In this document: positions 49,050 through 57,403 of the stretch, in pieces
Layout: each line of letters begins with the position of its first letter
Numbering within the stretch: position 1 is the stretch's first letter
Assembly (NCBI GenBank): GCA_963931105.1
Contig: OZ007004.1
Location: 2,480,001-2,544,000 of the forward strand
DNA: 64,000 nt
DNA from: UMGS1590 sp900552455
GTDB lineage: Bacteria > Bacillota > Peptococcia > Peptococcales > Peptococcaceae
Direction of reading: 5' to 3'
Program-made: the position numbers and the translations under genes
Notes under the pieces: generated by a model
What the model was told of the DNA's origin: nothing
The model's database searches: none
The model's input: the letters and a program-made list of their open reading frames with translations, nothing else

Positions 49050-49628
49050 TTACTTGAGCTGTTCGCCATCGCTCGAGAACAATGGCAGAGACAGTAGACA
49101 GGATTTATCGATGTAGTCATCGCTTGCGGCGCTTTCAAAGCCGTGGCGGATGATGCTGGCTTCGCCGACGACATAGCCGCCGAGGGCGTTCACAAGATCG
49201 GACAGGGCGCTCATGGTGGAGCCGCGCAGCACAACGTCGTCCACGAGCAGGATGCGCTTGTCGGCGATGTATTCGGCGTCGTCCTTTGAAAGATAGAGGC
49301 GCTTGTAATGGTCCTCCTCCTCGCCATGCTCGACAACCTGGATGGCGACGACGTCGTCCATATATGCCTTGGCGCTTTTGCGCGCTACGACGAAGCGGTC
49401 TTTTTCGGCGAGCAGCGTCATGGCATAGGCGAGCGAAATGCCCTGGATCTCCTCTGTAACAATACAGTCAAAATCCGGCACCTTTTTTAAGAGCTCTGCT
49501 GCCGAGGCCTGGATCAGCGGCACGTCGTTGTAGGCAATGAACAGCGGGATCCACGTCTCTTCATCGATCTGATACAGCGGCAGCTGACGTTTGAGCCCAG
49601 CGATCTCAACTTCATGATATTTCTTCAT
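49050..49628 (-). CDS. Phosphoribosyltransferase-family protein (adenine/xanthine PRT-like)
   Basis: 192 aa from ATG at 49628 behind GGGAGGG; the frame upstream runs back into dsrC and is not used. The PRPP-binding motif ILLVDDVVLRGSTMSAL (about residues 127-143) and the flexible-loop FVVARKSAKAYMDD are of the type I PRTase kind seen in purine salvage enzymes. DCIVTEEIQGISLAYAMTLL precedes. Base specificity cannot be told. Promoter TTGCAA-17-TATGAT lies between this gene and the dsrC terminator. Confidence 0.88.
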   Translation of the reverse strand: MKKYHEVEIAGLKRQLPLYQIDEETWIPLFIAYNDVPLIQASAAELLKKVPDFDCIVTEEIQGISLAYAMTLLAEKDRFVVARKSAKAYMDDVVAIQVVEHGEEEDHYKRLYLSKDDAEYIADKRILLVDDVVLRGSTMSALSDLVNALGGYVVGEASIIRHGFESAASDDYIDKSCLLSLPLFSSDGEQLK

Positions 49629-49731
49629 CTTAAACCCTCCCTCACTGTTATCTTTAATCATAGCAAATGTCCGGCGTGATTGCAAGAAATTGCGGCGGCT
49701 GTTACATAACAGTTTTACGATTTTTGCGCGC

Positions 49732-49761
49732 AAAAAAGGCACATCGGTTGCCCGATGTGCC
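49732..49761 (-). terminator. Terminator of dsrC
   Basis: Minus-strand perfect stem GGCACATCGG / CCGATGTGCC, four-base loop, then TTTTTT. Confidence 0.92.
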
Positions 49762-49786
49762 GAATTTCCAAATTGAACGTATATAA

Positions 49787-50104
49787 TTATACGCAACCGG
49801 TTGGTTTTGGAAGACCAGCGATTTTGCATGCGCCCTTAGCTGGACCAGATGGGAAGAGATCGTAGATTTCTTTCAGGGAGAAACCGGATTCCTTGGTCAT
49901 CTTACGTACCATTGGAGCGATACCGTATTCATTGTAGTAGTCTTTGAGATAGTTGATGAGTTTCCAGTGATCTTCGCTGAGTTCGCTGAGACCTTCGGTT
50001 TCAGCGAGATACTTAGCAACATCTTCGTCCCACTGGTCAAGGCTTACTAAGAAACCGTCTTCATCGACTTCAACTTTTTTACCATTTACATCGATTTCTG
50101 GCAT
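49787..50104 (-). CDS. dsrC: Dissimilatory sulfite reductase-associated sulfur carrier DsrC
   Basis: 105 aa, standard length. The flexible C-terminal arm CKIAGLPKPTGCV has the two functional cysteines (about C93 and C104, ten residues between them, the second penultimate). That marks a true DsrC rather than a TusE-type relative. DsrC accepts sulfur from DsrAB as a trisulfide, later reduced by a membrane complex to sulfide. VDEDGFLVSLDQWDEDVAKYLAETEG and HWKLINYLKDYYNEYGIAPMVR are conserved. It lies 12 bp after a 66-aa gene with which it shares a promoter separate from dsrAB. Confidence 0.97.
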   Translation of the reverse strand: MPEIDVNGKKVEVDEDGFLVSLDQWDEDVAKYLAETEGLSELSEDHWKLINYLKDYYNEYGIAPMVRKMTKESGFSLKEIYDLFPSGPAKGACKIAGLPKPTGCV

Positions 50105-50116
50105 TGATAAAGCACC

Positions 50117-50317
50117 TCACATTTTAAATTTGTCAAATTTGTGTATTGGATCTACAAAGCCTGGATAGTCGACCAGATAGTCTTTCAGCATGTCTGTGGC
50201 CATTCTCAATCCGTCGACCTGGCCCATTTTGTAATCACTCAGCTTTGAATCTGAGATCTCACGGATCAGATCTTCGCAAAAATCAAGCCATTCCATGCAA
50301 TCATCCAATAAAGCCAT
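50117..50317 (-). CDS. Small acidic protein of unknown function, cotranscribed with dsrC
   Basis: 66 aa, mostly helical and acidic (LLDDCMEWLDFCEDLIREISDSKLSDYKMGQVDGLRMATDMLKDYL), with two cysteines (about 7 and 14). Start ATG behind AAGGAG. A promoter with extended -10 (TGATATAAT) and an adjacent perfect palindrome lie directly upstream; the dsrC start is 12 bp after its stop. I do not recognise the family. Its position suggests a role in DsrC handling or Dsr assembly, which is inference. Confidence 0.82.
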   Translation of the reverse strand: MALLDDCMEWLDFCEDLIREISDSKLSDYKMGQVDGLRMATDMLKDYLVDYPGFVDPIHKFDKFKM

Positions 50318-50334
50318 TCGTATCTCCTTCTCAC

Positions 50335-50360
50335 ATTATATCATTACCAGTTGGTAATGA
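50335..50360 (-). promoter_or_regulatory. Promoter and 20-bp perfect palindrome upstream of the 66-aa gene and dsrC
   Basis: TCATTACCAG-TTGGTAATGA (50341-50360) is a near-perfect dyad (arms TCATTACCA/TGGTAATGA with a 2-bp centre). It abuts TATAAT (50335-50340, minus strand), forming an extended -10 with TGA. Transcription would start near 50328. A dimeric repressor here would block RNA polymerase. Confidence 0.75.
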
Positions 50361-50368
50361 AAAGCTAT

Positions 50369-50410
50369 TTAAGTGAGGGATTCAAAAAGAATTATTAATG
50401 AATCCCTCAT
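50369..50410 (-). terminator. Hairpin after dsrD, probable end of the dsrAB transcript
   Basis: Inverted repeat GAGGGATTC / GAATCCCTC with a 16-nt A/T-rich loop, downstream of dsrD and upstream of the dsrC-unit promoter. The U-tract is weak, so partial read-through into dsrC is possible. Confidence 0.6.
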
Positions 50411-50425
50411 TTCCCCTAAGAAGGA

Positions 50426-50629
50426 TTACTTCTTAGGAAGGGTTACATAGGAAGTCCCAAGATAGAGATATTCAATCTTCCCATCATTTGCCAAGTCAGC
50501 GACTGCAACGTCGACATCGCGCTTCTTCACACCAAGAGCGTCCGCGATTTCACGGTTTTTGGCTTTGTCCTTGGTGCCAAGGAATTCAATGATCTTCGCT
50601 TCAAGTTCTTCTTTGGTAAAGTCAGCCAT
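50426..50629 (-). CDS. dsrD: DsrD, winged-helix activator of dissimilatory sulfite reductase
   Basis: 67 aa with the DsrD winged-helix sequence (EELEAKIIEFLGTKDKAKNREIADALGVKKRDVDVAVADLANDGKIEYLYLGTSYVTL). DsrD is found only in reductive-type dsr operons and has been shown to stimulate DsrAB. It thus indicates that these genes reduce sulfite rather than oxidise sulfur. It follows dsrB by about 40 bp. Confidence 0.94.
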   Translation of the reverse strand: MADFTKEELEAKIIEFLGTKDKAKNREIADALGVKKRDVDVAVADLANDGKIEYLYLGTSYVTLPKK

Positions 50630-50671
50630 TATGACATCTCCTTTCGACAGATGTTACAGGGCTAAACCAAA

Positions 50672-51760
50672 TTACATGGTTTCAACTGCGTTGGTGTATT
50701 TGAAATTAGAGGTCGTGCGGAAGGTCTTTACAGAGAAGGTAAAGTCATCGATGTGCTTATCGGTGAATTCGAGACCGGAAATTTCAAAGAATTTTTCCCA
50801 ACCAATACGTTCAACCCATTCGCCATAGCGTTCGCCTGGCTTAGCGTTTTCAACCCAGATCTCAACGAGATGCTTGATGGTGTTAACGAGGGTTGGCCAT
50901 CTTGGTGGTTCGTTAGGGATGTAAGGGACAACGAGCTTGGAGAAAGCTGGGCCCGTACGAGCGTTGGAAACCTTACCACCGACGAATACTGCGAGACCGT
51001 CGTGTTCAGGGTCTGCGATTGGCAGAGCTGGGCAGACGGAGAAGCAGTTACCGCAATACATGCACTTTTCTTCGTTGATGGTTACGGATTTCTTCTTAGG
51101 GTTTGGACGGATAGCACCTACAGGGCAAGCTGCAACGAGGTTAGGGATTTCGCAGGAGTCAGCAACCTGTTCGTCGATAACGCGAGGTACAGTTCTGTGC
51201 ATACCTACGAAGGAAATGTCGGAGCAGTGTACAGCGCCGCACATGTTGAGGCAGCAAGCCATGGAGATCTTCAGATGAGATGGCAGGTCATCGCGTTTGA
51301 AGTAGTCATAGAGCGCATCCATGACGCACTTAACGGTACCGGAAGCATCGGTAGCAGCACTGTGGCAGTGTACCCAGCCCTGGGTGTGGAGCATGGTGCG
51401 CAGGGAGCGACCAGTACCACCAACAGGGAAGCCGTAAGCTTCTACTTCTTCGATGATCTTGTCAACGTTTTCTTCTTCGGTGGTCATGAACTCGATAGAG
51501 GTACGAGTCGTGAAGCGAAGATGACCGTCGCAGTATTTGTCTGCGAGGGCAGCAAACCAACGAATGGTTTCGGTGGAGAGCAGACGGGTGGAACCTACAC
51601 GTACGGTGTAGAGAGCACCGGCAGGACCAACGTGTTTCAGAACACCTGGTTTTACTTTTTCATGATATTGCCACTGAAAATAGTTGTCCTGGCACATCTT
51701 AGGCATTTTATCCCAGTAGTGCGGAGGTCCAATATCAGTTGCAGCGTATTGAGACATCAT
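50672..51760 (-). CDS. dsrB: Dissimilatory sulfite reductase beta subunit DsrB
   Basis: 362 aa. Contains the catalytic siroheme-[4Fe-4S] ligands: CHSAATDASGTVKCVMD, and ISMACCLNMCGAVHCSD with the Cys pattern of the coupled cluster. A ferredoxin domain (EKCMYCGNCFSVCPALP) supplies an additional [4Fe-4S] cluster. Substrate-facing basic residues are in GGTGRSLRTMLHTQGW. With DsrA it forms the alpha2beta2 enzyme that reduces sulfite in the cytoplasm. The ATG overlaps the dsrA stop by one base (TAATG). Confidence 0.97.
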   Translation of the reverse strand: MMSQYAATDIGPPHYWDKMPKMCQDNYFQWQYHEKVKPGVLKHVGPAGALYTVRVGSTRLLSTETIRWFAALADKYCDGHLRFTTRTSIEFMTTEEENVDKIIEEVEAYGFPVGGTGRSLRTMLHTQGWVHCHSAATDASGTVKCVMDALYDYFKRDDLPSHLKISMACCLNMCGAVHCSDISFVGMHRTVPRVIDEQVADSCEIPNLVAACPVGAIRPNPKKKSVTINEEKCMYCGNCFSVCPALPIADPEHDGLAVFVGGKVSNARTGPAFSKLVVPYIPNEPPRWPTLVNTIKHLVEIWVENAKPGERYGEWVERIGWEKFFEISGLEFTDKHIDDFTFSVKTFRTTSNFKYTNAVETM

Positions 51761-52974
51761 TATTCAGCCACCTCCGTATTATCAAGATCTTCACCATACC
51801 AGTAGATATATGGGTTTTCACGTGGGTGATTTACCATCTGAGGTACTGGCTTCATGTCGATTGCTTTCAGCATGGAGTTCATGCCGAGTCTGTAGATCAA
51901 TTCGCCGAGACGTTCACGGGTCTTAGCGTGTTCATCCCACCAATCCCAGACGCGTTCTACGAAATCTTTGAAGTTTTCGTAGTCGTTTTCTTTGTCAAGC
52001 TTCATGAAAGGTACAACGGTCCAGCCGAGGAATGCAGACTGAACGATGGTAGCTTTACCACCGAGAAGGATGGAAGCACCTTTGTCTTTACCAACATGCA
52101 GAGCCTTTGGCATGTTGTTGATGCAGTGCATGCAACGGGTGCAGTTAGCGTTGTCGATGGTGATTTCCTTCTTGTCGGCATCGTAGCTGATGCAGTGGGT
52201 TGGGCAGCGGCCGATGATAGCCTTGATTGGGAGCCCAGCGTCTGCATAAGCAGCAACTTCTGCCTGGTCTACCTGGATGTCGTCTCTCCAGGTACCGATG
52301 ACCGCAATATCGGAACGTGCAGTAGCGGATACGCAGTCGTTAGGGCAGCCGGAAGCTTTGATTTTGGATTTGTATGGCCACATTGGGCGATGCAATTCCA
52401 TCTGATAATGCTGGGTGACATTGTAGGTGAAGTCCAGAGTGTCATAGCATGCGAATTCGCAACGGCCAGGACCTACGCAGCAGCTTGGGGTTCTGAGGTT
52501 AGAACCGGAACCACCAAGGTCCCAACCAGCTTCAGACAGGTCGTTGAAGCAAGGCTGCAGATGATCGGTGGTGGTACCAAGGAAGATAACGTCACCGGTT
52601 GCACCGTGCATGTTGGTGATACCGGAGCCGTGCTTGTCCCAAATGTCGCACAGGGTGCGCAGGTCATCGGATTTATAGAAGAAACCGGATGGCTGGTTGA
52701 TACGCATGGTGTGGAATTCGGTAACTGCTGGATATTTTTCAGGCTTTAAGGTGTAACGCCCTACAACACCGCCGCCGTAGCTGCGGACACCAACGATACC
52801 GCCGTGTTTCCACAATGGCATCTTGACTTCATAAGATTCTTCCAATAAATCGAGCAGAGTATCGCATACTTCTTTATTGACGGAAGAGCCGGCTTTTTCA
52901 ATTTCCTTAACGAAGGAAGGCCATTTGCCTTGCTTCATTTCTTCCATCATCGGTCTGTTGGTAGACAAATCCAT
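51760..52974 (-). CDS. dsrA: Dissimilatory sulfite reductase alpha subunit DsrA
   Basis: 404 aa. Siroheme/Fe-S coordination shows as RTPSCCVGPGRCEFACYDTLD and KIKASGCPNDCVSATARSD. The inserted ferredoxin domain (IDNANCTRCMHCINNMPKAL) carries a second cluster. GGGVVGRY, FHTMRINQPSGFFY and HGATGDVIFLGT are conserved DsrA blocks. This gene with dsrB and dsrD makes a reductive Dsr system. No aprAB or sat is near, so external or sulfonate-derived sulfite is the likely substrate. Confidence 0.97.
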   Translation of the reverse strand: MDLSTNRPMMEEMKQGKWPSFVKEIEKAGSSVNKEVCDTLLDLLEESYEVKMPLWKHGGIVGVRSYGGGVVGRYTLKPEKYPAVTEFHTMRINQPSGFFYKSDDLRTLCDIWDKHGSGITNMHGATGDVIFLGTTTDHLQPCFNDLSEAGWDLGGSGSNLRTPSCCVGPGRCEFACYDTLDFTYNVTQHYQMELHRPMWPYKSKIKASGCPNDCVSATARSDIAVIGTWRDDIQVDQAEVAAYADAGLPIKAIIGRCPTHCISYDADKKEITIDNANCTRCMHCINNMPKALHVGKDKGASILLGGKATIVQSAFLGWTVVPFMKLDKENDYENFKDFVERVWDWWDEHAKTRERLGELIYRLGMNSMLKAIDMKPVPQMVNHPRENPYIYWYGEDLDNTEVAE

Positions 52975-53017
52975 ACACCTCCATATTATTTGTCACAGAA
53001 GCTCTGTGACTTGTGGA

Positions 53018-53200
53018 TTAATATTCGTTCAGGGAGATAGCGTCAGCTGGGCAAACTGCGATGCAGGTCTGGCAGCCGATGCATTCGTTTTCGTTTACGG
53101 TAGAAACACCGTCAACGATTTCGTAAACGTTCTGTGGGCAGTCGGAAGCGCATGCACCACAACCAACACATTTGGTTTCATCAACTTCTACTAAGTACAT
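53018..53200 (-). CDS. 2[4Fe-4S] ferredoxin upstream of dsrAB
   Basis: 60 aa with two complete cluster motifs, CVGCGACASDCP and CIGCQTCIAVCP. Cytoplasmic electron carrier; first gene of the fdx-dsrA-dsrB-dsrD unit, 43 bp before dsrA, so it may donate electrons to DsrAB or to a linked oxidoreductase. Ribosome binding site GAAGGAGAG. A palindrome lies in its leader region. Confidence 0.95.
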   Translation of the reverse strand: MYLVEVDETKCVGCGACASDCPQNVYEIVDGVSTVNENECIGCQTCIAVCPADAISLNEY

Positions 53201-53236
53201 CTCTCTTTCTCTCCTTCCTATGATAGATTATCTTCT

Positions 53237-53290
53237 TTGTCGTAACCCGACAAATCACTCATCTACTTATAGTAGTTTCTCATACTTTGT
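53237..53290 (-). promoter_or_regulatory. Promoter and palindrome upstream of the ferredoxin-dsrAB unit
   Basis: Minus strand: TTTCAC, 17 bp, TATAAG (about 53267-53296), then a dyad TTGTCG-GGTTA-CGACAA (53237-53253) just downstream of the expected transcription start, a usual repressor position. The -35 match is weak. Confidence 0.55.
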
Positions 53291-53351
53291 GAAATTTTGC
53301 AATAAATAGGCATGCACTTGCGCGCATTTATCTTAATTTTAGCAATAAATA

Positions 53352-54776
53352 TCATTTATTTTTATGGAATTCCCGCGCCAGGGCGACGAAATTGCGTGCC
53401 CATTCGTCGGAGGAAGCGGCGTGGAAATGGTGGTAGGTGGCGAGGGTGCGCTGGCTGACGAGGCCGTCTGAGAGCACGCCATCGATTTCTGCGATGCCTT
53501 TGCCGCGCTCGGTGGCAAATCCGCAGCGCACGGCTGGCGCTTCATCTGGGAAGTGGACGCGGGAATGATGGAACTCGTGGCCGACGACACGCGCGCCTTC
53601 TGCGAAAAACGGATTGTCGGCGGTGGCGCGCTGGATGGCGTAGCCGTGGCCGACGGGGCGCTTTTCCATGGCGACGCTGCAGTCGAAAACACCGGCCATC
53701 TGGTGGTGATTATTTTCACTAACGAGCTCACGCACGAGGTACATGAGTCCGCCGCATTCGGCGTAGATGGGCATATTCGATTGAGACGCGGCCTTGACGG
53801 CGGTGCGCAGGGACACGTTGGCTTCAAGCTCTGCGGCGAAAACTTCGGGGAAGCCGCCGCCGATGTAGAGGCCGTCGAGATCGGCTGGCAGGCTGTCGTG
53901 CAGGGCATCGATGGTGACGAGTTCTGCTCCCTCCTCTGCCAGCGCTTCGAGATTTTCCGGATAATAGAAGCTGAAGGCGCGGTCGCGGAAGACGCCGATC
54001 TTCACTGGCGCGGCGGCTGTGACGCGCGCACGCGGCGGCAGCGGATCGGCGAGATCGGGCGCGGCGTCTGCGAGGGCGAGCACGGCGTCGAGGTCGACGT
54101 GCTCACGCACGAGGGCGGCGAGACCGTCGATGCGATCCTGCAGGGCATCCTGCTCGGAGGCTGGGATGAGGCCGAGGTGACGGTCGGGGATCTCAACGTT
54201 TTTGGCTTTGGGAATGGCGCCGAGCACGGGCACGTTGCAGTATTCCTCGATGCTCTTTTTCATGATGTTGAGATGGCGCGGACGGGCGACCTGGTTGAGG
54301 ACGACGCCGGCGATCTTGACGCGGGGATCGAAGTTCACGACGCCGTTGATGATGGCGGCGACGCTGCGGGTGATGCGGGTGGTATTGACGACGAGCACGA
54401 CTGGCGCCTGCAGGGTGACGGCGAGCTCGGCGGTGCTGTTGGAGCCCTGCCAGTCGAGGCCGTCGAAAATGCCCATGGCGCCTTCGACGATGGCGATGTC
54501 CTTGTCACGGGCGTGGGTGATGAAGGAATGCAGGATCTGCTCGCGACTCATCATGACGCCGTCGAGGTTGCGGCAAGGGACACCGCTGGCGAAGGTGGAC
54601 CAGCTTGGGTCGATGTAATCTGGTCCTTTTTTGAAGCCCTGCAACAAAAGACCACGTTCCCGCAGGGCCCGCTGGAGCCCTATGGTGAACGTGGTTTTGC
54701 CAGAGCGCCCCTGCACAGCTGCGACGACGAGTCGCGGAATGTGGATGGTATGTAATTGCTCTGTTTCTCTGTTCAT
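53352..54776 (-). CDS. CbiA-family glutamine amidotransferase, possible siroheme amidase DsrN
   Basis: 474 aa. The N-terminal ATP-binding domain (VVAAVQGRSGKTTFTIGLQRAL, KGPDYIDP, EGAMGIFDG) and the C-terminal class I-like glutaminase (ECGGLMYLVRELV with the nucleophile Cys, GHEFHHSRVHF) are those of cobyrinate a,c-diamide synthase. In dsr loci the same family appears as DsrN, which amidates siroheme for DsrAB; its place 150 bp upstream of fdx-dsrAB favours that. Cobalamin synthesis remains possible. Its ATG is 4 bp after the leuS stop, so the two are cotranscribed. Confidence 0.88.
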   Translation of the reverse strand: MNRETEQLHTIHIPRLVVAAVQGRSGKTTFTIGLQRALRERGLLLQGFKKGPDYIDPSWSTFASGVPCRNLDGVMMSREQILHSFITHARDKDIAIVEGAMGIFDGLDWQGSNSTAELAVTLQAPVVLVVNTTRITRSVAAIINGVVNFDPRVKIAGVVLNQVARPRHLNIMKKSIEEYCNVPVLGAIPKAKNVEIPDRHLGLIPASEQDALQDRIDGLAALVREHVDLDAVLALADAAPDLADPLPPRARVTAAAPVKIGVFRDRAFSFYYPENLEALAEEGAELVTIDALHDSLPADLDGLYIGGGFPEVFAAELEANVSLRTAVKAASQSNMPIYAECGGLMYLVRELVSENNHHQMAGVFDCSVAMEKRPVGHGYAIQRATADNPFFAEGARVVGHEFHHSRVHFPDEAPAVRCGFATERGKGIAEIDGVLSDGLVSQRTLATYHHFHAASSDEWARNFVALAREFHKNK

Positions 54777-54780
54777 ATGA

Positions 54781-57249
54781 TCAACCTGCTACGATATTCA
54801 CGAGTTTGCCAGGAACGACGATGGTCTTGCGCACGGTCTTGCCTTGGATGGCATCCTGCACTTTCTGTTCCTGCATGGCTTTTTCGATGATGGAATCCTT
54901 GTCGAGGTCGTTTGCCACGACGATGCGCGCCTTGAGCTTGCCATTGACCTGAACGGCGAGCTCGACTTCGTCCACAACGAGGGCGGATTCGTCGACGTCT
55001 GGCCATTTCTGGAGATGGATGCTTTCGGTGTGGCCGGTCTTTTCCCACATTTCTTCGGCGATGTGTGGGGTGATCGGCGCGAGGAGCAGCATCAGCGTTT
55101 CGATGGCTTCGCGCACGGCTGGCGTCACCTTCTGGCCGCTGGTCTCGCGGAAATGATAGAGGCCGTTGACCATTTCCATGATGGCGGAGATGGCGGTGTT
55201 GAAGTTGAAGCGCTTGGAGACGTCCTCGGTGACGCGTTTGATGGTGGTGTGGGTGAGGCGGCGCAGATCTTTTTCTGCGGCTGCATCGACATTGCCGGTC
55301 TCATCACTGAGGTAGTAGTCGACGACGAGGCGCCAGACGCGGTTGAGGAAGCGGTAGCAGCCTTCCACGGCGCGGTCGTTCCATTCGAGGTCGCGATCTG
55401 GTGGCGCGGCGAAGAGGATGAAGAGGCGCGCGGTGTCGGCGCCGTATTGGTTGAGGATATCTTCCGGCGAGACGATGTTGCCCTTGGACTTGCTCATCTT
55501 GGCGCCGTCCTTGAGCACCATGCCCTGGGTCAGGAGGTTCTGGAAAGGTTCGTCGGTGCTGCACATGCCGAAATCGTGGAAGACTTTGGTGAAGAAGCGC
55601 GCGTAGAGCAGGTGCAAAATGGCGTGCTCAACGCCGCCGATGTACTGGTCGACACCGTTTTCCATCCAGAAATCGACCTTGTCTTTGGTGAATGGCAGCT
55701 CGGTGTTGTGTGGATCGCAGTAGCGCAGATAGTACCAGCTGGAGCAGACGAAGGTGTCCATGGTGTCGGTCTCGCGACGCGCTGGCTTGCCGCAGATTGG
55801 ACAGGTGGTCTCGACGAAATCCTTGACGTAGGTCAGCGGCGATTCGCCGGTTGGTTTGAACTTGACATCTTCCGGCAGCATGACTGGCAGCTGATCTTCC
55901 GGCACTGGCACGGCGCCGCAGTCGTCGCAATAGATGATCGGGATTGGTGCGCCCCAGTAGCGCTGGCGGCTGATGAGCCAGTCGCGCAGGCGGAAGTTGA
56001 CGGTGGCGTGGCCCTTTCCCATTTCCTCGAGCTTTTTGACGATGCCCTTGCCGGCTTCGTCGTTTGGCAGGCCGTTGAATTCGTCGGAATTGACCATCAC
56101 ACCCGGCTCGATGTAGGCGGTTTCCATCTCGTCGACAGTGAGGACGTGGTCCTCTGGCGTAACAACAACAATGATCGGCAGATCGTATTTCTTGGCGAAC
56201 ATAAAGTCACGTTCGTCACCGGATGGCACACCCATGACAGCCCCGGTACCGTATTCATAGATAACATAGTTGCCGACGTAAATTGGCACTTTCGCGCCAT
56301 TGATCGGATTGATCGCATAAGCGCCGGTGAAGACGCCTTCTTTTTCTGTTTCGGTGGAGGTGCGCTCGATCTCGCTCATCTTCATGGTCTTTTCAATGAA
56401 GGCGCGCACCGCTGGCGCTTCTTCCTTGCCGGCGATGAGCTTTTCCACGAGGGGATGCTCAGGCGCGAGCACCATGTAGGTGACGCCGTAGAGGGTGTCT
56501 GGACGGGTGGTGAAGACCTCGAATTCGTCGCCCTGCTCGGTGGCGAAGGTGATCATCGCGCCTTCGGAGCGGCCGATCCAGTTTTCCTGCATGACCTTGA
56601 CCTTGTTTGGCCAGCCTTCGAGCTTGTCGAGATCGTCCAGCAGACGCTGGGCGTAGTCGGTGATCTTGAAGAACCACTGATCGAGGGCTTTCTTTTCCAC
56701 AACGCTGTCGCAGCGCTCGCACTTGCCGTCGACAACCTGCTCGTTGGCGAGCACTGTGGCGCAGCTTGGGCACCAGTTGACGGTGGCGTTTTTCTTGTAG
56801 GCGAGGCCGTTTTTATAAAGCTGCAGGAAGATCCACTGCGTCCATTTGTAATAATCCGGCAGACAGGTTGTGACCTCGCGGTCCCAGTCAAAGCTGAGGC
56901 CCAGCGCCTTGAACTGGCGCTTCATGTTGGCGATGTTTTCCCTGGTCCATTTTGCCGGTGGGATGCCGTGCTTGATGGCTGCGTTTTCAGCTGGCAGACC
57001 GAAGGAGTCCCAGCCCATTGGATGCAGCACGTTGTAGCCATGCATGGTTTTGAAGCGCGCGATGACATCCCCGATGGAATAGTTGCGCACATGGCCCATA
57101 TGGAGATTGCCCGATGGATATGGAAACATTTCCAGGCAGTAGTAGTTTGGTTTTTTTGCGTCGTCGGCACGGTACATGTCGTCCGCTGCCCACTTCTGCT
57201 GCCATTTTGATTCTATTTGTTTGAAATCGTATTGTTCTTTCATGTTCAA
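54781..57249 (-). CDS. leuS: Leucyl-tRNA synthetase
   Basis: 822 aa class I synthetase charging tRNA-Leu. HIGH motif in YPSGNLHMGHVRNYSIGD (about residues 42-52) and KMSKS motif as AKMSKSKGNIVSPEDIL. Two zinc-like sites, CPSCATVLANEQVVDGKCERC and CDDCG, and the CP1 editing domain (GVPSGDERDFMFAKKYDLPI) are visible. The tRNA-binding C-terminal domain ends VVPGKLVNIVAG. The length is normal. Confidence 0.97.
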   Translation of the reverse strand: MNMKEQYDFKQIESKWQQKWAADDMYRADDAKKPNYYCLEMFPYPSGNLHMGHVRNYSIGDVIARFKTMHGYNVLHPMGWDSFGLPAENAAIKHGIPPAKWTRENIANMKRQFKALGLSFDWDREVTTCLPDYYKWTQWIFLQLYKNGLAYKKNATVNWCPSCATVLANEQVVDGKCERCDSVVEKKALDQWFFKITDYAQRLLDDLDKLEGWPNKVKVMQENWIGRSEGAMITFATEQGDEFEVFTTRPDTLYGVTYMVLAPEHPLVEKLIAGKEEAPAVRAFIEKTMKMSEIERTSTETEKEGVFTGAYAINPINGAKVPIYVGNYVIYEYGTGAVMGVPSGDERDFMFAKKYDLPIIVVVTPEDHVLTVDEMETAYIEPGVMVNSDEFNGLPNDEAGKGIVKKLEEMGKGHATVNFRLRDWLISRQRYWGAPIPIIYCDDCGAVPVPEDQLPVMLPEDVKFKPTGESPLTYVKDFVETTCPICGKPARRETDTMDTFVCSSWYYLRYCDPHNTELPFTKDKVDFWMENGVDQYIGGVEHAILHLLYARFFTKVFHDFGMCSTDEPFQNLLTQGMVLKDGAKMSKSKGNIVSPEDILNQYGADTARLFILFAAPPDRDLEWNDRAVEGCYRFLNRVWRLVVDYYLSDETGNVDAAAEKDLRRLTHTTIKRVTEDVSKRFNFNTAISAIMEMVNGLYHFRETSGQKVTPAVREAIETLMLLLAPITPHIAEEMWEKTGHTESIHLQKWPDVDESALVVDEVELAVQVNGKLKARIVVANDLDKDSIIEKAMQEQKVQDAIQGKTVRKTIVVPGKLVNIVAG

Positions 57250-57367
57250 AAGGCCCTTTCTTTTTCTTCTCGTGTACTATAACAATAGAAGAATTCACTA
57301 ACGTTTATTATATAAATTATCGCCGCCCACGTCAACAACCGCCCATGACAAATTGCCCGCCACCGCA

Positions 57368-57397
57368 AAAAAACGCCCGCAGGGTTTACCTGCGGGC
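57368..57397 (-). terminator. Terminator of the SLH protein gene
   Basis: Minus-strand perfect stem GCCCGCAGG / CCTGCGGGC, five-base loop, then G and T7, six bases after the stop at 57404. Confidence 0.9.
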
Positions 57398-57403
57398 AAA
57401 TGG

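Noticed and set aside
54844..57210. A 788-aa open frame antisense to leuS, and similar long frames antisense to xsc, tpa, ilvD, dsrA, the 53352 gene and the SLH genes
   Set aside because: High GC and biased codon use leave the opposite strand free of stops; these frames have no start signals and no recognisable domains, while the sense genes are certain.
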